A stretch of 64,000 nucleotides of DNA, from positions 14,814,156-14,878,155 of the forward strand of contig NC_091930.1 in the NCBI RefSeq assembly GCF_041260155.1, written 5' to 3'. Below are positions 24,300 through 38,073 of this stretch, piece by piece. A program made the position numbers and the translations under genes. Under the pieces are notes generated by a model. That model had not been told where the DNA came from, did not search any database, and was given only the letters and a program-made list of their open reading frames with translations. How positions within the stretch are numbered: the stretch's first letter is position 1; each line of letters opens with the position of its first letter. The stretch comes from Ptychodera flava. Taxonomy: Eukaryota > Hemichordata > Enteropneusta > Ptychoderidae.

Positions 24300-24760
24300 G
24301 AATTTGATACACGTAGTAGGTTAAGAAATCACAATGGTAGAGCGCTGTTTACTAATTCTGCCGACATATTCCAGCTATAAGTTTCCGGTATTGCATCCAT
24401 ATTCACCATATCAGGAACCACTCGCAGCGGCTCGAACAGATAGAAAACGTTCGGGTCCTGATTAAACAGCTCGCCAATGAAAGTGGAGCCAGTCCGGGAT
24501 TTGGCAACGAAGAGCACATGCTTTCTAGGAGTCGACGTCGGACAGACCGAGCGTTGCGGTGGCACCGTCCCGGTGCTCCTGGCCGTGGTATTTCCTGATA
24601 CAGACAGGCGAGACCATGAATAGCTGTTCGCGGCGATACGATATGGGTTATAGGCTCTGCTGAAGAGGATACTGCAAGAAGTCATGGTGAGGCAGGCCAA
24701 CAAAAACAGCACAGGCTTTTTAAAGGTTGACTCCATCTCGCAAGGTAAAGGAGTTGCCAC
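24300..24760 (-). pseudogene. Carbohydrate sulfotransferase, N-terminal fragment (copy 1)
   Basis: Start of a Golgi type II sulfotransferase of the CHST1/3-like family: [11 protein letters not shown], a signal-anchor helix ([16 protein letters not shown]), a Ser/Thr-rich stem and the 5'-phosphosulfate-binding motif [13 protein letters not shown] with FYLFEPL. A one-base insertion near 24349 shifts the frame to an early stop. All homology ends at about 24300 where the 33 kb paralogue continues (VYQIQ). The 3'-phosphate-binding motif and C-terminal half are missing, so no enzyme can be made. Part of the left copy of duplication 1. Confidence 0.88.
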
Positions 24761-25637
24761 TCTCTATTTGTCTTACCCTCTACAACATATTCATACACTC
24801 TATCGACCTCAAAGGTCTCCTTGGAGTCTTTGCACCTTTACCGTTGATAAAGTGTGCCTCTTATGTGTGCATCCCAATCGATTTAAAAGTGAGATCCTTG
24901 TCACGTTGAAATTTTGAATGTAAGCATCAACAGCTGCTACAAGCATTAACCTTCGTGCCAGATAAGTTGCCTCCGTCACTCCGTCACTCGAGCATTGCGT
25001 CCCGGCTTCCAATTCATGATCCGCGGACATTGCAAAGATTGTAAGAAACGGAAAAACAACAAGTTTGCCACACAAAAGTTAAAATAAACGGGATAAATGA
25101 AAAAAAATCGTAATACCACTTTAGGTATTACAATGTAATTCATTTGGAATTAACCAAATTTGCATAGACGCTTATTGCGCCGTCTGTGACGTCCGGTATC
25201 ATGTGTAAGCCGCGTTGCTCCTCAGTAAACTCTATAAACTCCAAAATGTACTGATCTCCATAAATGTGATACTAAGCACAATTTGATATTATGCATCCAT
25301 AAAAAGTAACCATCCATAATTGCAGTAAAAATGAACCACAACAAATGTTATAAAACACAAACCATGATGTGAAAAAAAATAGTAACCATAAATGTACTAG
25401 AAATAAGTTAATGTAATAATGATCAACTATAATATTTCGTAACGTTGTCGCCATTGGAGAATAGGCACATAAAATATATTTATTCAAAGGTATAATTATG
25501 TAATTTTTATTTTTGACGATTTATCGGTATTACACAGACAGTAAATCCATATCATTTCTGATTTAAAGCTTCCCCGTTCCTTATGACATTACGTGGCAAA
25601 CAAATTACGCATGCGTAGGGATGTATATTTCTCAATC

Positions 25638-25705
25638 GCAGCATGGCATTTCCGATATTTACAAAGTATTGTAATAAACTCCGCAGAATATCCGAAGTGA
25701 AATCA
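25638..25705 (-). pseudogene. Truncated copy of TRPC gene B exon 2
   Basis: Encodes the FVNIGNAML part of the ankyrin motif; the 3' half of the exon is cut off by the duplication junction, and the acceptor AG has become GG (CACTTCGG). Confidence 0.8.
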
Positions 25706-25889
25706 GATATATTATTTGAAAATGAGAATTTCACAAAGAGGGGGGGGGGTTTACTCTAAAATTTTCAGAATACCAATTGTGGGAAACATGAAAAGCTACT
25801 AGGGGTTGTCTTATTTCACTAGCAAAATCCACAAAAACATCCACAATTTAGAAAATGTTTGTACTTGTATATAAATTTGACATAGCTAC

Positions 25890-26077
25890 CTAGCTGTCTG
25901 TTGATAATGGCAATATTTGCTGCATTCAATCCATTGCTATCCTCCGCATTTTGTTAAAGTCGGCATATAGGAGAAAACCCTTGGTGGCTTCAGCGTTACC
26001 TTTCTCCACAGCCTCCAGGTATAGGCTCTCTCCTTGTCGCTTGTCAACAGAGCGCCATCGTCAGCCTCGTTCGCCAT
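25890..26077 (-). pseudogene. Copy of TRPC gene B exon 1
   Basis: ATG at 26077, same donor CTAG|GTAGCT. It has a 2 nt insertion (GCCTATACC against GCCTACC) and one A fewer in the AACAAAA run, but keeps the codons that are frameshifted in the original (AAGGGTTTTCTC and AATGGATTGAATGC). Confidence 0.82.
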
Positions 26078-26591
26078 GATCCTATGTGTGTCATCACGTT
26101 CTCAAACCAAATGGGTTTATCCTGGAATCGGATTACGCTTGTTCAAGTAAGGTAAGTAAGTGACTGAAGGTTTTCGGCATTCTGTATATTTCATTACATT
26201 ATCCATATATTGACCATTCCGCCCTAACTTATTCAGCAATTCTGATCAAACATGAATATGCCTATATGAACTTAATTTCAAACCAACCCTTATTTCGAAA
26301 GATCATACGCTATTTCTCAAGTATGAGGTAAGTTGAAAATAATTTTATCTTCGATTTACAAGTTTTCTGTCTGAATATACTCAGGTAAACGTATTGTTAT
26401 CTAGAAACAAGGAACACGGATTTTGGATGATAAATTGTTGTCAAGACATTCAAAGAAAACACCTTAAAATAGTTACTTTATGTTGTTGTTTTTATTTGAC
26501 TTTTCATTGATTTTACAATGGAATCATCAAGATGATGCAACCGACTGCCAATTATCATTTGAAATTTGAAATCATTAAACTTACATTTATT

Positions 26592-26733
<142 letters not shown>

Positions 26734-27904
26734 TACTTACTGAAAACATAATTATGCTTTATTCGGAGAAATACACCAGAACGGGACTTTTTTCGACGGA
26801 ACAAATACTTCTGATTTATTTACATATTACAAATGTCTGATTAGATTCAGAGAATCTAATTACATGACTTTTGACTCGTCATGAGATGCAAAGAATGTTG
26901 TTGGTTCAACACTTGTTTCCCTGAAAGAAAACTACATCAACGTGCGCTCCTGTACCTCAACGCTAAATCTTTACAGAAACAGACAGGCCCTCTGTTGACA
27001 ATTATTGCCTTTGCCTTATCTTTGCAAAAAGAACCTAAAATATTTTGTGCTTTCTGACTGGCGAGTTCACGACTTCGGTGTCGGTTTGATGTATGTGTGG
27101 CGAGTGCGGATACCAAACGTAGTTGAGACTTTCTTCGCACTGCTTGGTTTTTTGAAGTCAGATTCAACATCTGTGAAATGCATTGATTTATACAGTCCAG
27201 GAAAGCAATAACTCCTGGGAATAATTCGCCTGTCAAGTTAATTGCAGACTCTCGTCTGCTCCGTAAACGACGGGGCGGATGCCTCACTGAGTATTGCACG
27301 ACAGTCATTTGAATCACTTCACTATTTTCCATGCATGGAAATATGCACAATTCCTACTTTTTATAAATGTCGGAACGTGTTATAACCCTCTCGGAGAAAA
27401 TCTTACAGATATGACGGTTTCTTTCGTTTACGAGTTGGCAAAATTAGCCAAGTTACCCTAGATTGAACATACATAGACATATCGTAAAAGTGCACTAGGT
27501 CTAGTAAAATACAGGCATATCACCCTGATAATGAAAACGTGGAAAAGTTTATAACAAAGGTCCATTCTTCCCGTGAAGACTGCCGACAATCGACATGGAG
27601 ACTGAACTTCTAAGCTCCGCCAGAACAGTCTTGAGTTCTCTGTTTTACATCCACAGCGATATAGCATCAGTTGAAGACACAACATACGCACTCCACTTGT
27701 TCGCGATATAAGGAGGGTCCAGTTGAGTTATGCACTTGTCTAATGAACACCGTGAGGTGCTAGGTAACGCACAGCCGGTAACTGCTGCCGAGAAAAGCCA
27801 AGCGACTAGGAACTTGTCTGTACATTTCCTGAAATTATATTGTATATTGCCGAACTTTGTAACAATATCGTCTATTTGTCTTTCTTGAAAAGTAGGATAT
27901 ATCG

Positions 27905-28200
<296 letters not shown>

Positions 28201-30195
28201 GATTACTGAATAGCCAATTATCCCCGAATCTCTATATTGATCTTGGCAAGTAAGAAAGTCTGTGCTCTCGTCATACCTTAAAGGCCTGCGCAACCTAGAT
28301 ATAATTGTCAGCGACCGTAAAGAGTAAAGCTTCGTAGCAAGTATCCATACTCTGAGTCTGTAATTTGATACAACATAAAACAACACTAAGGGAAGGATTA
28401 GCTCGTTAAAGTGGGTCTAGGGTCGCCCAATTCCTCAATAAAGTTTTCTGGTCAAGAATGCCTACTAGCTTTAGAGACGAGCGTAATTCCAGAAACTACT
28501 CAAACCATCACTTTTTAATTCACGAGATCCCAATGGAAGTGTCAATCTACGGAAATGCCTCATTTGTATAATCAGATTTTTCCTGAACATATGATATATA
28601 TGATATATATGATATATGATCTTAAAATGAACGTAATTCTTTATGGATAACTTTAGCGAAGGCCAGTATTATTCTCTTCTCGGCTTTTACAGAATTCAGA
28701 GGGAGTTAGCTTATATCATGTTGAAATTTGAGTTCGGTGTTTGGTTTGATCCATGAAACAAACATTTGGAAAAATGTTGGACTGTTAAAGCACTATATTT
28801 ATATCTGCTTCGTGGTCTTTGACGAACGGAAATGTATGTTAGGGATTGATCGTAGATCTGGGACAGTATAGTGACGTTACACATGCAGCCCAGGATTATC
28901 TCAAATGGGAGTTACTATAACTTTTGACACTTCGTCATTTAATTTTTCCATCTGTCGAGGACATTGTGTTCCTTTTATCCTCAAAGTATTTTGGAAAAAA
29001 GAAACTATTAGCCTTCTGAACGCATTTGTGCAAAATATTGTGTTCGCTACAAACAACAGTGTCAAAGATGACATCGGACTCTGCACACATACAAGCTCTG
29101 CGAATAAATTGTCTTTTCAGCTTGTTAGTAGAGCAAACGACTGCATCTGAGAATCGGAAGAAAATATTTCAAAAGTAACAACTCATGGAACTTGAGCAGG
29201 AAAGAGTGAGGTCTTTGGTAAACAGTAATGCAGACTGAGTCTCTTAGATGGCTGTTATTTGAAGCAGATCTTGCCATCACTGTGCATCTAGTTATGCAGT
29301 GGACTGTTTTTCACAAGTTGACATAAAGCTTAGATTGCAAGTCAAATTCTTGGGATATGTCCCGAACATTATTGTCACCAGTGCTGACACAAAGCAGGAG
29401 ATCAATATATTCTACTGGCGTTCTTTTAATGCTATAGAATTTTGGGTGACATCCAGGATGACTTACTGAGGTCAAATCGACGGATAATCACGCGTCATCA
29501 ATTTCGATGTGCTGATGACGTAAAACATCGGAGGTAACCTATTATTCAAGAATGGCGACACAAATGTCTATGATTTTGCAGCGTTGATGGCAAAGAAATC
29601 TTCTCATTCAATATACTATTGTGATAAAACAGAGGTGAAAGCGTCGGGACTAGCGGTTCTCTGTGCCAAGAAGATTCAATGAAGGAGGGAGTGAGTTAAT
29701 AGTCTTGTGAAATGTGAGGTTATCCCACCTAGAAAAATGCGATCGTACATGTCACGTGATAAACTGAATGTGATATCCATTTCAAATATAGCAATGAAGA
29801 AACGCTCGCGATGAATTTAGAAACTTCAAAAAGCGTTCATGCAAATTCGTAATTCTAATATTCGACAGTTTTGTTTCTCTAAATTTTGCAACATCACAGT
29901 TTGTAATACAGAATGTAGGAATGTAGGAAACACGCCGAAAAAAGCGGGAAATGTTATGAATAATGACAAAATATATTAAGAATTATAATCACAAGTCAGT
30001 ATCCCAGGTTCACAAGTAGAAAATTCTCAACGAATTGGTATGTGCGTTCTCATTTAATTTACATCAATTAATTTGAATAATGAATTATATAAGCTAATTA
30101 ACTTACATCAATTTTTCCATTGCTTGTGAATGATATTTACATACTGTATTTTATACGATGTTACGTTCAAACTCTCTCTCCGTCCCTCGCGCCTC

Positions 30196-30196
<1 letters not shown>

Positions 30197-30241
<45 letters not shown>

Positions 30242-30256
30242 AATATATATATATAC
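30197..30256. repeat. (GTCT)n, (CT)n and (AT)n compound microsatellite
   Basis: TCTG/TCTC units then ATATAT in the right duplicate; allelic in position to the CT tract at 23484-23520. Confidence 0.85.
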
Positions 30257-31319
30257 AAAACAAAAATTCAGGGTCATCGTGCAAATCTTACTAATTGAGA
30301 AGCTAGTTACCTTAAATTCGCCGATATTAGAAATTAAAAATGGCCACTATCGCTGCATTAACTCTGTAAAAAATGAATTTTCAGCATTCACCAAAATAAG
30401 ACAGTAGGCAAAGTGGGCACACACACGAAGTAGATAAGAAGAGAATTATACAAGTTTTACACTCCAATTATACGTCCCCGAGGCGTTCTCTATTTCTCGT
30501 GTGTGCGAGTGTGGCAACAGACATTTCATCACGTGATTAGAGCAACCTCCCTGTCGGAACGATATCAGCGGTCCTGGTTAAGTAATGGGCTAAAGCGTAA
30601 TGGTTTCAACAGCTGGCCGACATTTGTACTGATTCCATACTTAAGGTTTATCTGGTCGCTAATAAATCCTAAACAGGCTGTAAAACTCTAACGTTACTTG
30701 TCTCAAATCAATTGTTAAAACCGCACACAAACAGTATCTGAAGTTATCACCACTTTTGTAACGATTTTTGAAAAATATTTGTCAAACATGATAAGGCCAC
30801 TGAAAGAAATTCTTTGCTTGCCGTCCCTTGATTTTTGAAAAACCTACCAGTTAGCCATGGAAAAAAACAAACACAGACAAAAACACACAAGTGTATTGAC
30901 ATAATCTCAGTTTTAATTTTGTTTCTTTGAGAAAAAATAATTATATTTGCAATAGTGTTAACATTGTGTTTATTTTCTTCATTTTCTCTGAAAACCTATA
31001 AGTACGGGGACGGAAACAAATAATTTTATCTAACGCGCCTTATTACGAAATCTATTGTATCGTCATTTTTTAAAGATGCCTGTTTGGTTACTTATTTCTT
31101 TCTTGGACAGCAGCATGGTGTCAGTTAATAACATAAGATAATTTCGTTTTTACCGACCAGATTTTTAAATATCAGGTAAAGGCAATTATGAAGTTCTGAC
31201 AACAGTTATGTCAAAGTCAGTAAACTCTCGAACGGATTCGAGCTCACAACGTACGGCACCAAGTCATCTAGCGACGACATCACAGTCAAAACTACTCGGC
31301 CAAACCCCCAGTCTTAAAG

Positions 31320-31640
31320 AGAACGGTTCAATAACGTAGTCGGAGAATCGTCAATATGAGCCACAGGCAATGTACTTAAGGGAGGGAAGACAATGCAAAG
31401 GGGTCGTCGACTACAAAAGCTGACGCACTGAAACTCAATTCCTTACTAAAGAGTAGTGGGGTAAGACTATAATTCGTTTTTCGTGTGTCAAAATATCTGG
31501 TCCAATAATGATTCGGATTTAAAAGAAAATAAAATGAGAAAAATTCAGACCATGAGAAACCATAACAAATAATAATTTTAATTGTACTAGGCAAATGGAA
31601 CCTGTACTCTCAGTACAGGTTTTCATGAAGAGTTGTTCAA
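31320..31640. repeat. Block shared with 43270-43545
   Basis: About 300 bp, including AAGGGAGGGAAGACA, GGGGTCGTCGAC and GAGAAACCATA, recurs at 43270-43545 in the same orientation. It shows the 33 kb and 52 kb sulfotransferase regions descend from one older duplicated unit. Confidence 0.75.
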
Positions 31641-32378
31641 AAACACTGCAGTGCGTCACGGTGGTATGTATTTTTATACTGGTTGCGCACATGTACATTA
31701 CAATCCACGCAGTTTTTATCTCTCAACGTATCGGATCATGGCAGATACAATTCCTTTGTAATGTGAATAAAGAAGATCGAATTTTCAAGTATTCTTGACA
31801 AATTGTATTATTTAACAAGGAAAAAGGCGTAATAGATTTATTCAAAACATAAATCAGTACTGATAACATTTAATAGTAACATTCCGTCGCAGACTAGCGT
31901 TGGGTCCATAGACTCAAAGCATTTTCTTTCTTCAAGCTTTTTTAAACCATTTCATACCAAAGAACACCTAATTAACTGAGAAGATTGTTTTGGAATCCAT
32001 GTTCCTTGAAATTCGTGAATATCTATCGATTAACAAAGTGTGAACCTATGAGAAAAGTCAGGTCAAAAAGTTCAAAAGGAGGGACGTCGTCGGAAAGGCC
32101 CCCAAAGATCATATGGGACCCATGTGAACAAGGTTATATATTATTGCATGAGTTTATGTGCCCGAGAGTATGTCAATATAGGGTCGGCCTAACATTTAAA
32201 ATTCTTAGGATTGGTGTAAGTGCTGGGATCAGGAGTCTGCTTGACGAGGGACATATGGTGTACAAGGATTATATAAAATACATTTCGTATTACATATTAC
32301 GAAGCAAGGTTAATTTATTGAAATTCACTGTAATCTTGCTCATGTATGTAATTTATGTATGTATGGACTATGTACTTT

Positions 32379-32660
32379 TTATGTATGTATGTATGTATGT
32401 ATGTATGTATGTATGTATGTATGTATGTATGTATGTATGTATGTATGTATGTATGTATGTATGTATGTATGTATGTATGTATGTATGTGTATGTATGTAT
32501 GTATGTATGTAGTATGTATGTATGTATGTATTATGTATGTATGTATGTATGTATGTATGTATGTATGTATGTATGTATGTATGAGTATGTATGTATGTAT
32601 GCATATGTATACACGCACGCACGCACACACGCACGCACGTACGTATGTATGTATGCATGT
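32379..32660. repeat. (ATGT)n microsatellite 3' of a sulfotransferase
   Basis: About 250 bp of ATGT with a few interruptions, ending in ACGC/GTAC variants. It lies just after the sulfotransferase 3' end, as it does at 51582 and 62199. Open frames of alternating MYVC or IHTY are artefacts. Confidence 0.93.
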
Positions 32661-32780
32661 ATGTATTTGTTTGTAAGTAAGAATATGACAAAAATGAATG
32701 CAAAATGTTTTACATTCATTATTCCAAGGGCAGGGGATTTAACAATGGGGAAGATAGGTTCGTGAGTTCAGACTCCAGCC

Positions 32781-33928
32781 TTATGAGTTTGTATCCAAGT
32801 TGTTGCATGACGTCACTGCAAGCGCTTTGAACCAGTTTACATCGTCCATGCTTAAATCTGACCTCCAGGCCAGCGCCGTACTGGTCGAGTTCCTTTTTGT
32901 CTGCATGGATCCTCTCTTTGCTTTTTCCTTACTCTGAGTATTGTCATCGATCCACTTCAGTACTTTTTCCGTTGCTTTAATTCCAAATGTTTCGTAAAGT
33001 TCCAAACCCTTCTGCGTCACGTTCGTCACGACGTCCTCGTATCGCAGCACGACAATTTGTCTCCTCGCCCGCCATTGGGCGTTTCTGAAAACAGCTAGGT
33101 TGCGCCCAAGCCACTTGCAGTAGTCGTGCACGTTGTCCGGGTGAAGTTGGGTTGAAGTATCGTTCAAAGGTTTGGCGATGCCGAGCTTGTACAATGTTTC
33201 GTGCACCCGCTTGCGATGTTTGAAGTATTTTCTGGACGAGGCGACTGCCCTTGGGTCACGAGCGAGCAGTACCACCTTAAAATCGAAACAGTCTTGGGCA
33301 GCATCGGCATCAGATGGTTCAGATCTTCAACGCGTATGCTTTTGATAACCATGACATCATACTTTAAGCATTCCTCTTTGAGGTCAGAAATCGAAACTTT
33401 TGTGCACCGCTTATATCGTTTACATATCTTCTGCAAAGCCTTGCTTTCAGAGATAGCAAGACCCCACCTTTGAATTTGATACACGTAGTAGGTTAAGAAA
33501 TCACAATGGTAGAAGCTGTTCAGTAATTCTGCCGACATATCCCCGCGATACATTTCCGGTATTGCATCTATTTTCACCATATCAGGAACCACTCGCAGCG
33601 GCTCGAACAGGTAGAAAACGTTCGGGTTCTGATTAAACAGCTCGCCAATGAAAGTGGAGCCAGTCCTGGCCTTGGCGATGAACAGCACGTGCTTTCTAGG
33701 AGTCGGGCATACCGAGATTTGCGGTGGCACCGTCCTGGAGCGTGTGGCCGTGGTATTTCCCGATACAAACAAGTGTGACCATGCATACCTGTTCGCGGCG
33801 ACACGATACGGGCTATTATAGGCTCTGTTGAAGAGGATAATGCAAGAAGACATGGTGATGCAGGCCAACAAAAACAGCACAGGCTTTTTGAAGGTTGACT
33901 CCATCTCGCAGGGTAAAGGAGTTGCCAC
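32781..33928 (-). CDS. Carbohydrate sulfotransferase, near-complete (copy 2)
   Basis: Golgi type II membrane enzyme of the CHST1/3-like carbohydrate sulfotransferase family; it would move sulfate from PAPS to a sugar 6-OH. ATG at 33928: [11 protein letters not shown], signal anchor [19 protein letters not shown], stem, 5'-phosphosulfate loop [13 protein letters not shown] with [10 protein letters not shown], 3'-phosphate motif [16 protein letters not shown], and C-terminal LKWIDDNTQSK and SDLSMDDV. Single exon, about 380 codons, normal for the family. The frame breaks by one base between MPMLPK and DFKVVLL (near 33280) and again after MDDV (near 32835), both at short A runs. If those are base-calling errors this is the only intact copy in the window. 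The Ser of the usual RSGSSF/RTGSSF loop is Thr here. Confidence 0.85.
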
Positions 33929-34868
33929 TCTCTCTTTCTCTTACCTTCTACAACGTCTTCACTCTCTCTTATGAATCGTCCTCAAAGATCCCCTTGGAGT
34001 CTTTGCACCTTACCGTTGATAAAGTGTGTCTCTGATATGTGTGTCAAAATCGACTTAAAAGTGAGATTATTGTCTCGTTGAAATTGTTAATGTTAGCGTC
34101 AACAGCTGTTAGAATCATTAACCTTTGTGCCGGATAAATTTACCTCAGTGACTCTCTGCCCAGTCTCTCGAGCATTGCGTCCCGCATTCCAATTCATAAT
34201 CCCTGGACATTTCCAAGATCGTACGAAAGAGCAAAAACAACAAGCTTGCCACAAAACTAATAAAATCAACGGAATAAATAAAATAGATGTAATACCAATA
34301 GAGGTATTACAATGTAAGTCATTTGAAATTAACCAAATTGCACAGACTGTTATTGCGCCGTCTGTCACGTTTGGTATTATGTTAAGCCGCCTATCTCCTC
34401 TGTACACCCTACAACCTTCATAATGTACTTATCTCCATAAATGTGATACTTAGCACAATTCGCTGTTATGCAACCATAATTGCAGCAAAAATGTACCGCA
34501 ACAAATGTTCTAAAAATACCAACCACGATGTAAAAAACCATAGTAACCATAAATGTACAAGTAATAAATAAATTTAATAATGATCAACTATAATATTTCA
34601 GTAACGTTATCGCCATTGACGAATAGGCACATAAAATATATTTATTCAAAGGTATAATTATGTAATTTCTATTTTTGACGCTTTATCAGTATTGCACAAA
34701 CAATATAGTCATAACATTGCTGATTTAAAGCTTTCCCTTATTTCCTTATGACACCAGTTGGCAAACAAAATGCGCATGCGTTAGGATGTACATTTCTCAT
34801 CGCCATTGCTATCTTCAATTTTTCATTAAACAAAGGTTGTTCGCGTCATTGGATGTTGCTTCAGTTAA

Positions 34869-35055
34869 AGGTATACTGTCACCTGTTCCAATTTTTTGCC
34901 ACAGTTATCATGGAAAGAGAAAATCTAACCAATAAACATTTTAAGCGGGTGGCCGCTTTTTAAAAACAGTGCCGTTACATGGGCATTTTGAATACCCAGA
35001 AACGCCCCTTTGACCATGTATGGGCATATTTAGATTATAGGTGGCTGACATACCT
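34869..35055. mobile_element. TTAA-flanked MITE, family 1, copy 2
   Basis: 187 bp, TTAA at 34865-34868 and 35056-35059; ends AGGTATACTGTCACCT and GGTGGCTGACATACCT. Same family as 1377-1561, opposite orientation. Located at the right edge of segmental duplication 1. Confidence 0.8.
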
Positions 35056-35059
35056 TTAA

Positions 35060-38000
35060 GAACGTGGGCAAAATAAGACTAGTTGTGTTCTTATTATTGG
35101 CGTGTATGGATGTAATGAAGACAATTTCACTGGTTAGTCTATTTTTTTGTGATTGTTCATGGTTGAAGTTATGGATAGCCGTTGACGATAAGCGGTTTAA
35201 GTTCACTTTACGCACTGTGTATGGACGTTGGGGTACGGCTCCAGTAATCTATAATCAATTTTGTGATTCACTTTAACGTGCTTTTCAAAGCCACTGTGTA
35301 TGTTCCTTTGTCTTCCCATGCTTCACAATTTGGGGTTTTGTGTTTGCCATTTTATCACGGTCCTCAAAGAGAAGGACTAGAATCTTGAAGGTCATGACCC
35401 CTCTAGCAAAGAACGGTATGTGGCACAGTAATGAATCGCATCTTTTTGACACTTTTCTGATACATTTGTAGCTAGAAAATCATGATAGATCAACATTTTA
35501 TGAACTTCTTTCTCGCGCTTTTTACTGCTGTGTCCTGCCAACAAAAAAGCACAACACAACACAAATATATTGGAGCTCATTCAATCGACGCTAAATACTG
35601 TTTTAGCCGTGCTAAAACGGGCCCTACTACAAGCATAGATGGTTACGTAAATGCGGAACTAACAAAGGGGAGGGTATTTAGCTCGAAGGAAAATTTTGGA
35701 TGGTAATCAATAAATGAAATAAATAAATAAATAGTCAATTTAATATTAGTATATTGTAAACACATTTTTAGACTTTTTCATCGTCGTTTTAGAAATGCCT
35801 CGATGTTCTTTTTGCTCTTTGCCATACTTTGCACTGTCACGTTTTGTCGTCTGCTTCACTGGACGTAAAAGTGTGTTGCCGTCACGGTTGGATACTGTGT
35901 ACGTGTACTGTCAACTTCATCCCCAACTTATAAAAATGCTCGGTCTCGGGCGTAGAATTTCCGACGTATGATCTCGCAAACGACCATTTTCGGCATTTGG
36001 GGCTTAGAGTGACGAGAGTACCCCAATAAGACGGATATTTACCAAGCTCGTTTGGTAGCATAGGGTCTTAACCTTTTTCACGTGACACCTGTGGCTGTCG
36101 GTTATGAAAACACCTGCTCCGCGATAACTATACTGATTATAGGGCCACTCAGAGTGTGCAAAATGTCCACCAATCAGCTTCGCCTTCGCCGACAATCGGT
36201 CGACGTAGAAGTATCCGCCGTGTGTTTTGTTTTAATAGAGAAAGACAGATTAAATGTATTTTAAAATAGAATATTTAAAAATCATCCGCTGATTGCATGA
36301 TGGATGTCTTTGCTTACGTTGACCTTTAACCTCCTTACAACATTGTCACCGTGTTTTATTTCCGTCTTCTCTCATAGACGGAGACATAGTTTTCCGATGA
36401 TTCCTTGTCGTCAGTGACTAATTACAGAGTGTTAGTCCTTTGCTTGCGAGACTTCCAGCTTACTGCATTATGTTGCATGTTGTGTAAACAAATTCCTATC
36501 ACTATATATCGACCTTGGATCGTTGTGTTCATTTCATTGAAAGTCCAGTTATCGGTGAACCAAATATATGGTTGTGAACAGACAGAATTGACTTTTCGGT
36601 TATTCACTATTATAAACTATGAAAAAATTAGAAGCCGTGTCAGCTAAATTATTATATTATTTTACGTTTCATCTGTAAATTATTGGGATTCCAGTGGTTG
36701 AAAACAATGCTAATTTCTCTGCTGTCGGTTGCTCGGAAGCTGTGATGATAAACGGTTTGCAAAATTATTGCACGAACCTTTCCCTGAACCGAGTACTTCC
36801 TACTGTTATACTTGTTGGCGTCAATACTGTCGACCATGTATGACATGCAATGTGACAACAACAGATTCACGATTGAAATTTGCAAACCTGCGCTGGCGAT
36901 AATTGTCTATGATATCGCTTCATTAATCACATTAGGTTATAACAGTGTGGGAAAGAATGATTCACCGCAAACTATTCACAATAACGTGTACGTGCCATTG
37001 ACACACTATTGATGCAGAATGATTTCGAGAACCCTCGTTTAGACGGAATGGGCGTTTATATTCATTTAAAATGTAACGAAAAACTTCCTTAAAGCAGGTC
37101 CTACAGTATATTCATTGTAAACGCACCCACAAACCCGAATGGAGGTATCAGATGAACTACCATAACATGTAAACAATCTGTCTACACGACATATGTGTCG
37201 ACCAAGGTGGAAGGTTATGTCCAAGGCACTGCAGGGCCTAGGTAGAAGTCATCAATAGTAATTACACTTTTACATGTAAGTAAACTTTCGGCAGTCAAAT
37301 GAGGCGAACCGCGATAAACTCCGTTTTATTTTACAGAAGAACGTCCTTGTTCGGAGAGCTAAAACACGTTCATACAATTTATCTGCAAGCCAATAAGGGA
37401 TGTTACTACAGCCTAGCGACTGTGTGGGTGACATCGGTGAAACTCAATACACTCGACACAGTGTCTGCTGATCAGCAAAACTCAGACGATACGCTCTGAA
37501 ATACAAACGCCAAGCGTTGTTCTAAATATTTTGTACAAAACACATCGGAAGTGTGAATAAATCTAACCTTACCTTGTTTTAGGGTGACAAGCGGAAAGTT
37601 CTCTCGAAAAACGTAAGTGAACTCTGAAGGATTTTAGGCGGCGAATACGTCGTGCTAATCTATACCAACATCTTCTGGGTGTGAATAATGGCTATCGGCT
37701 CGGGTCGTCGACATATCCACACAAGCTGCAGAATGGGACTCAACTTTTTGGTCAGTAACTTTGGTTGGTCGGAACTGCGTTCCTCAATGTAATGGAATGG
37801 AATGCACAATCCAAGTCATAAATTCAAAAGTTGAACTGCCTCATGTCAGACGATTGTAAATTACAACATTTAATGTCACATTATCTCCTTCAATATAAAA
37901 AAACAAATAGCATGTGAATTGATGTAAATAAATCTACAAAACTTAGTGGCTCCATTCAATGGAGACGGGAGACAGGGAAACGTGACAGCATGTTGATCGT

Positions 38001-38072
38001 TTTTGAAGTTTGTTTTCGATTATTGATGCAAAGCCTAGACTCGTTGCTTTGATATTAACAGATCAGTAAAGA
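35060..38072. other. No recognised gene
   Basis: Three kilobases of AT-rich sequence. A + strand frame of 58 codons at 35794-35970 begins MPRCSFCSLPYFALS and has five cysteines; I recognise no family. Near 37745, TTGGTCGGAACTGCGTTC echoes the end of the family 3 MITE. Confidence 0.45.
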
Positions 38073-38073
38073 G

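Larger units (their letters stand above)
19181..25637. repeat. Tandem segmental duplication 1, left copy
   Basis: About 6.46 kb running from inside TRPC gene B exon 2 through exon 1, 4.5 kb of non-coding sequence and a truncated sulfotransferase. It matches 25638 to about 34800 in the same orientation: exons, the blocks around 20440-20650 and 23549-23965, and the sulfotransferase N-terminus all recur in order. By eye the copies differ by roughly a tenth of bases plus many indels. Confidence 0.85.
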
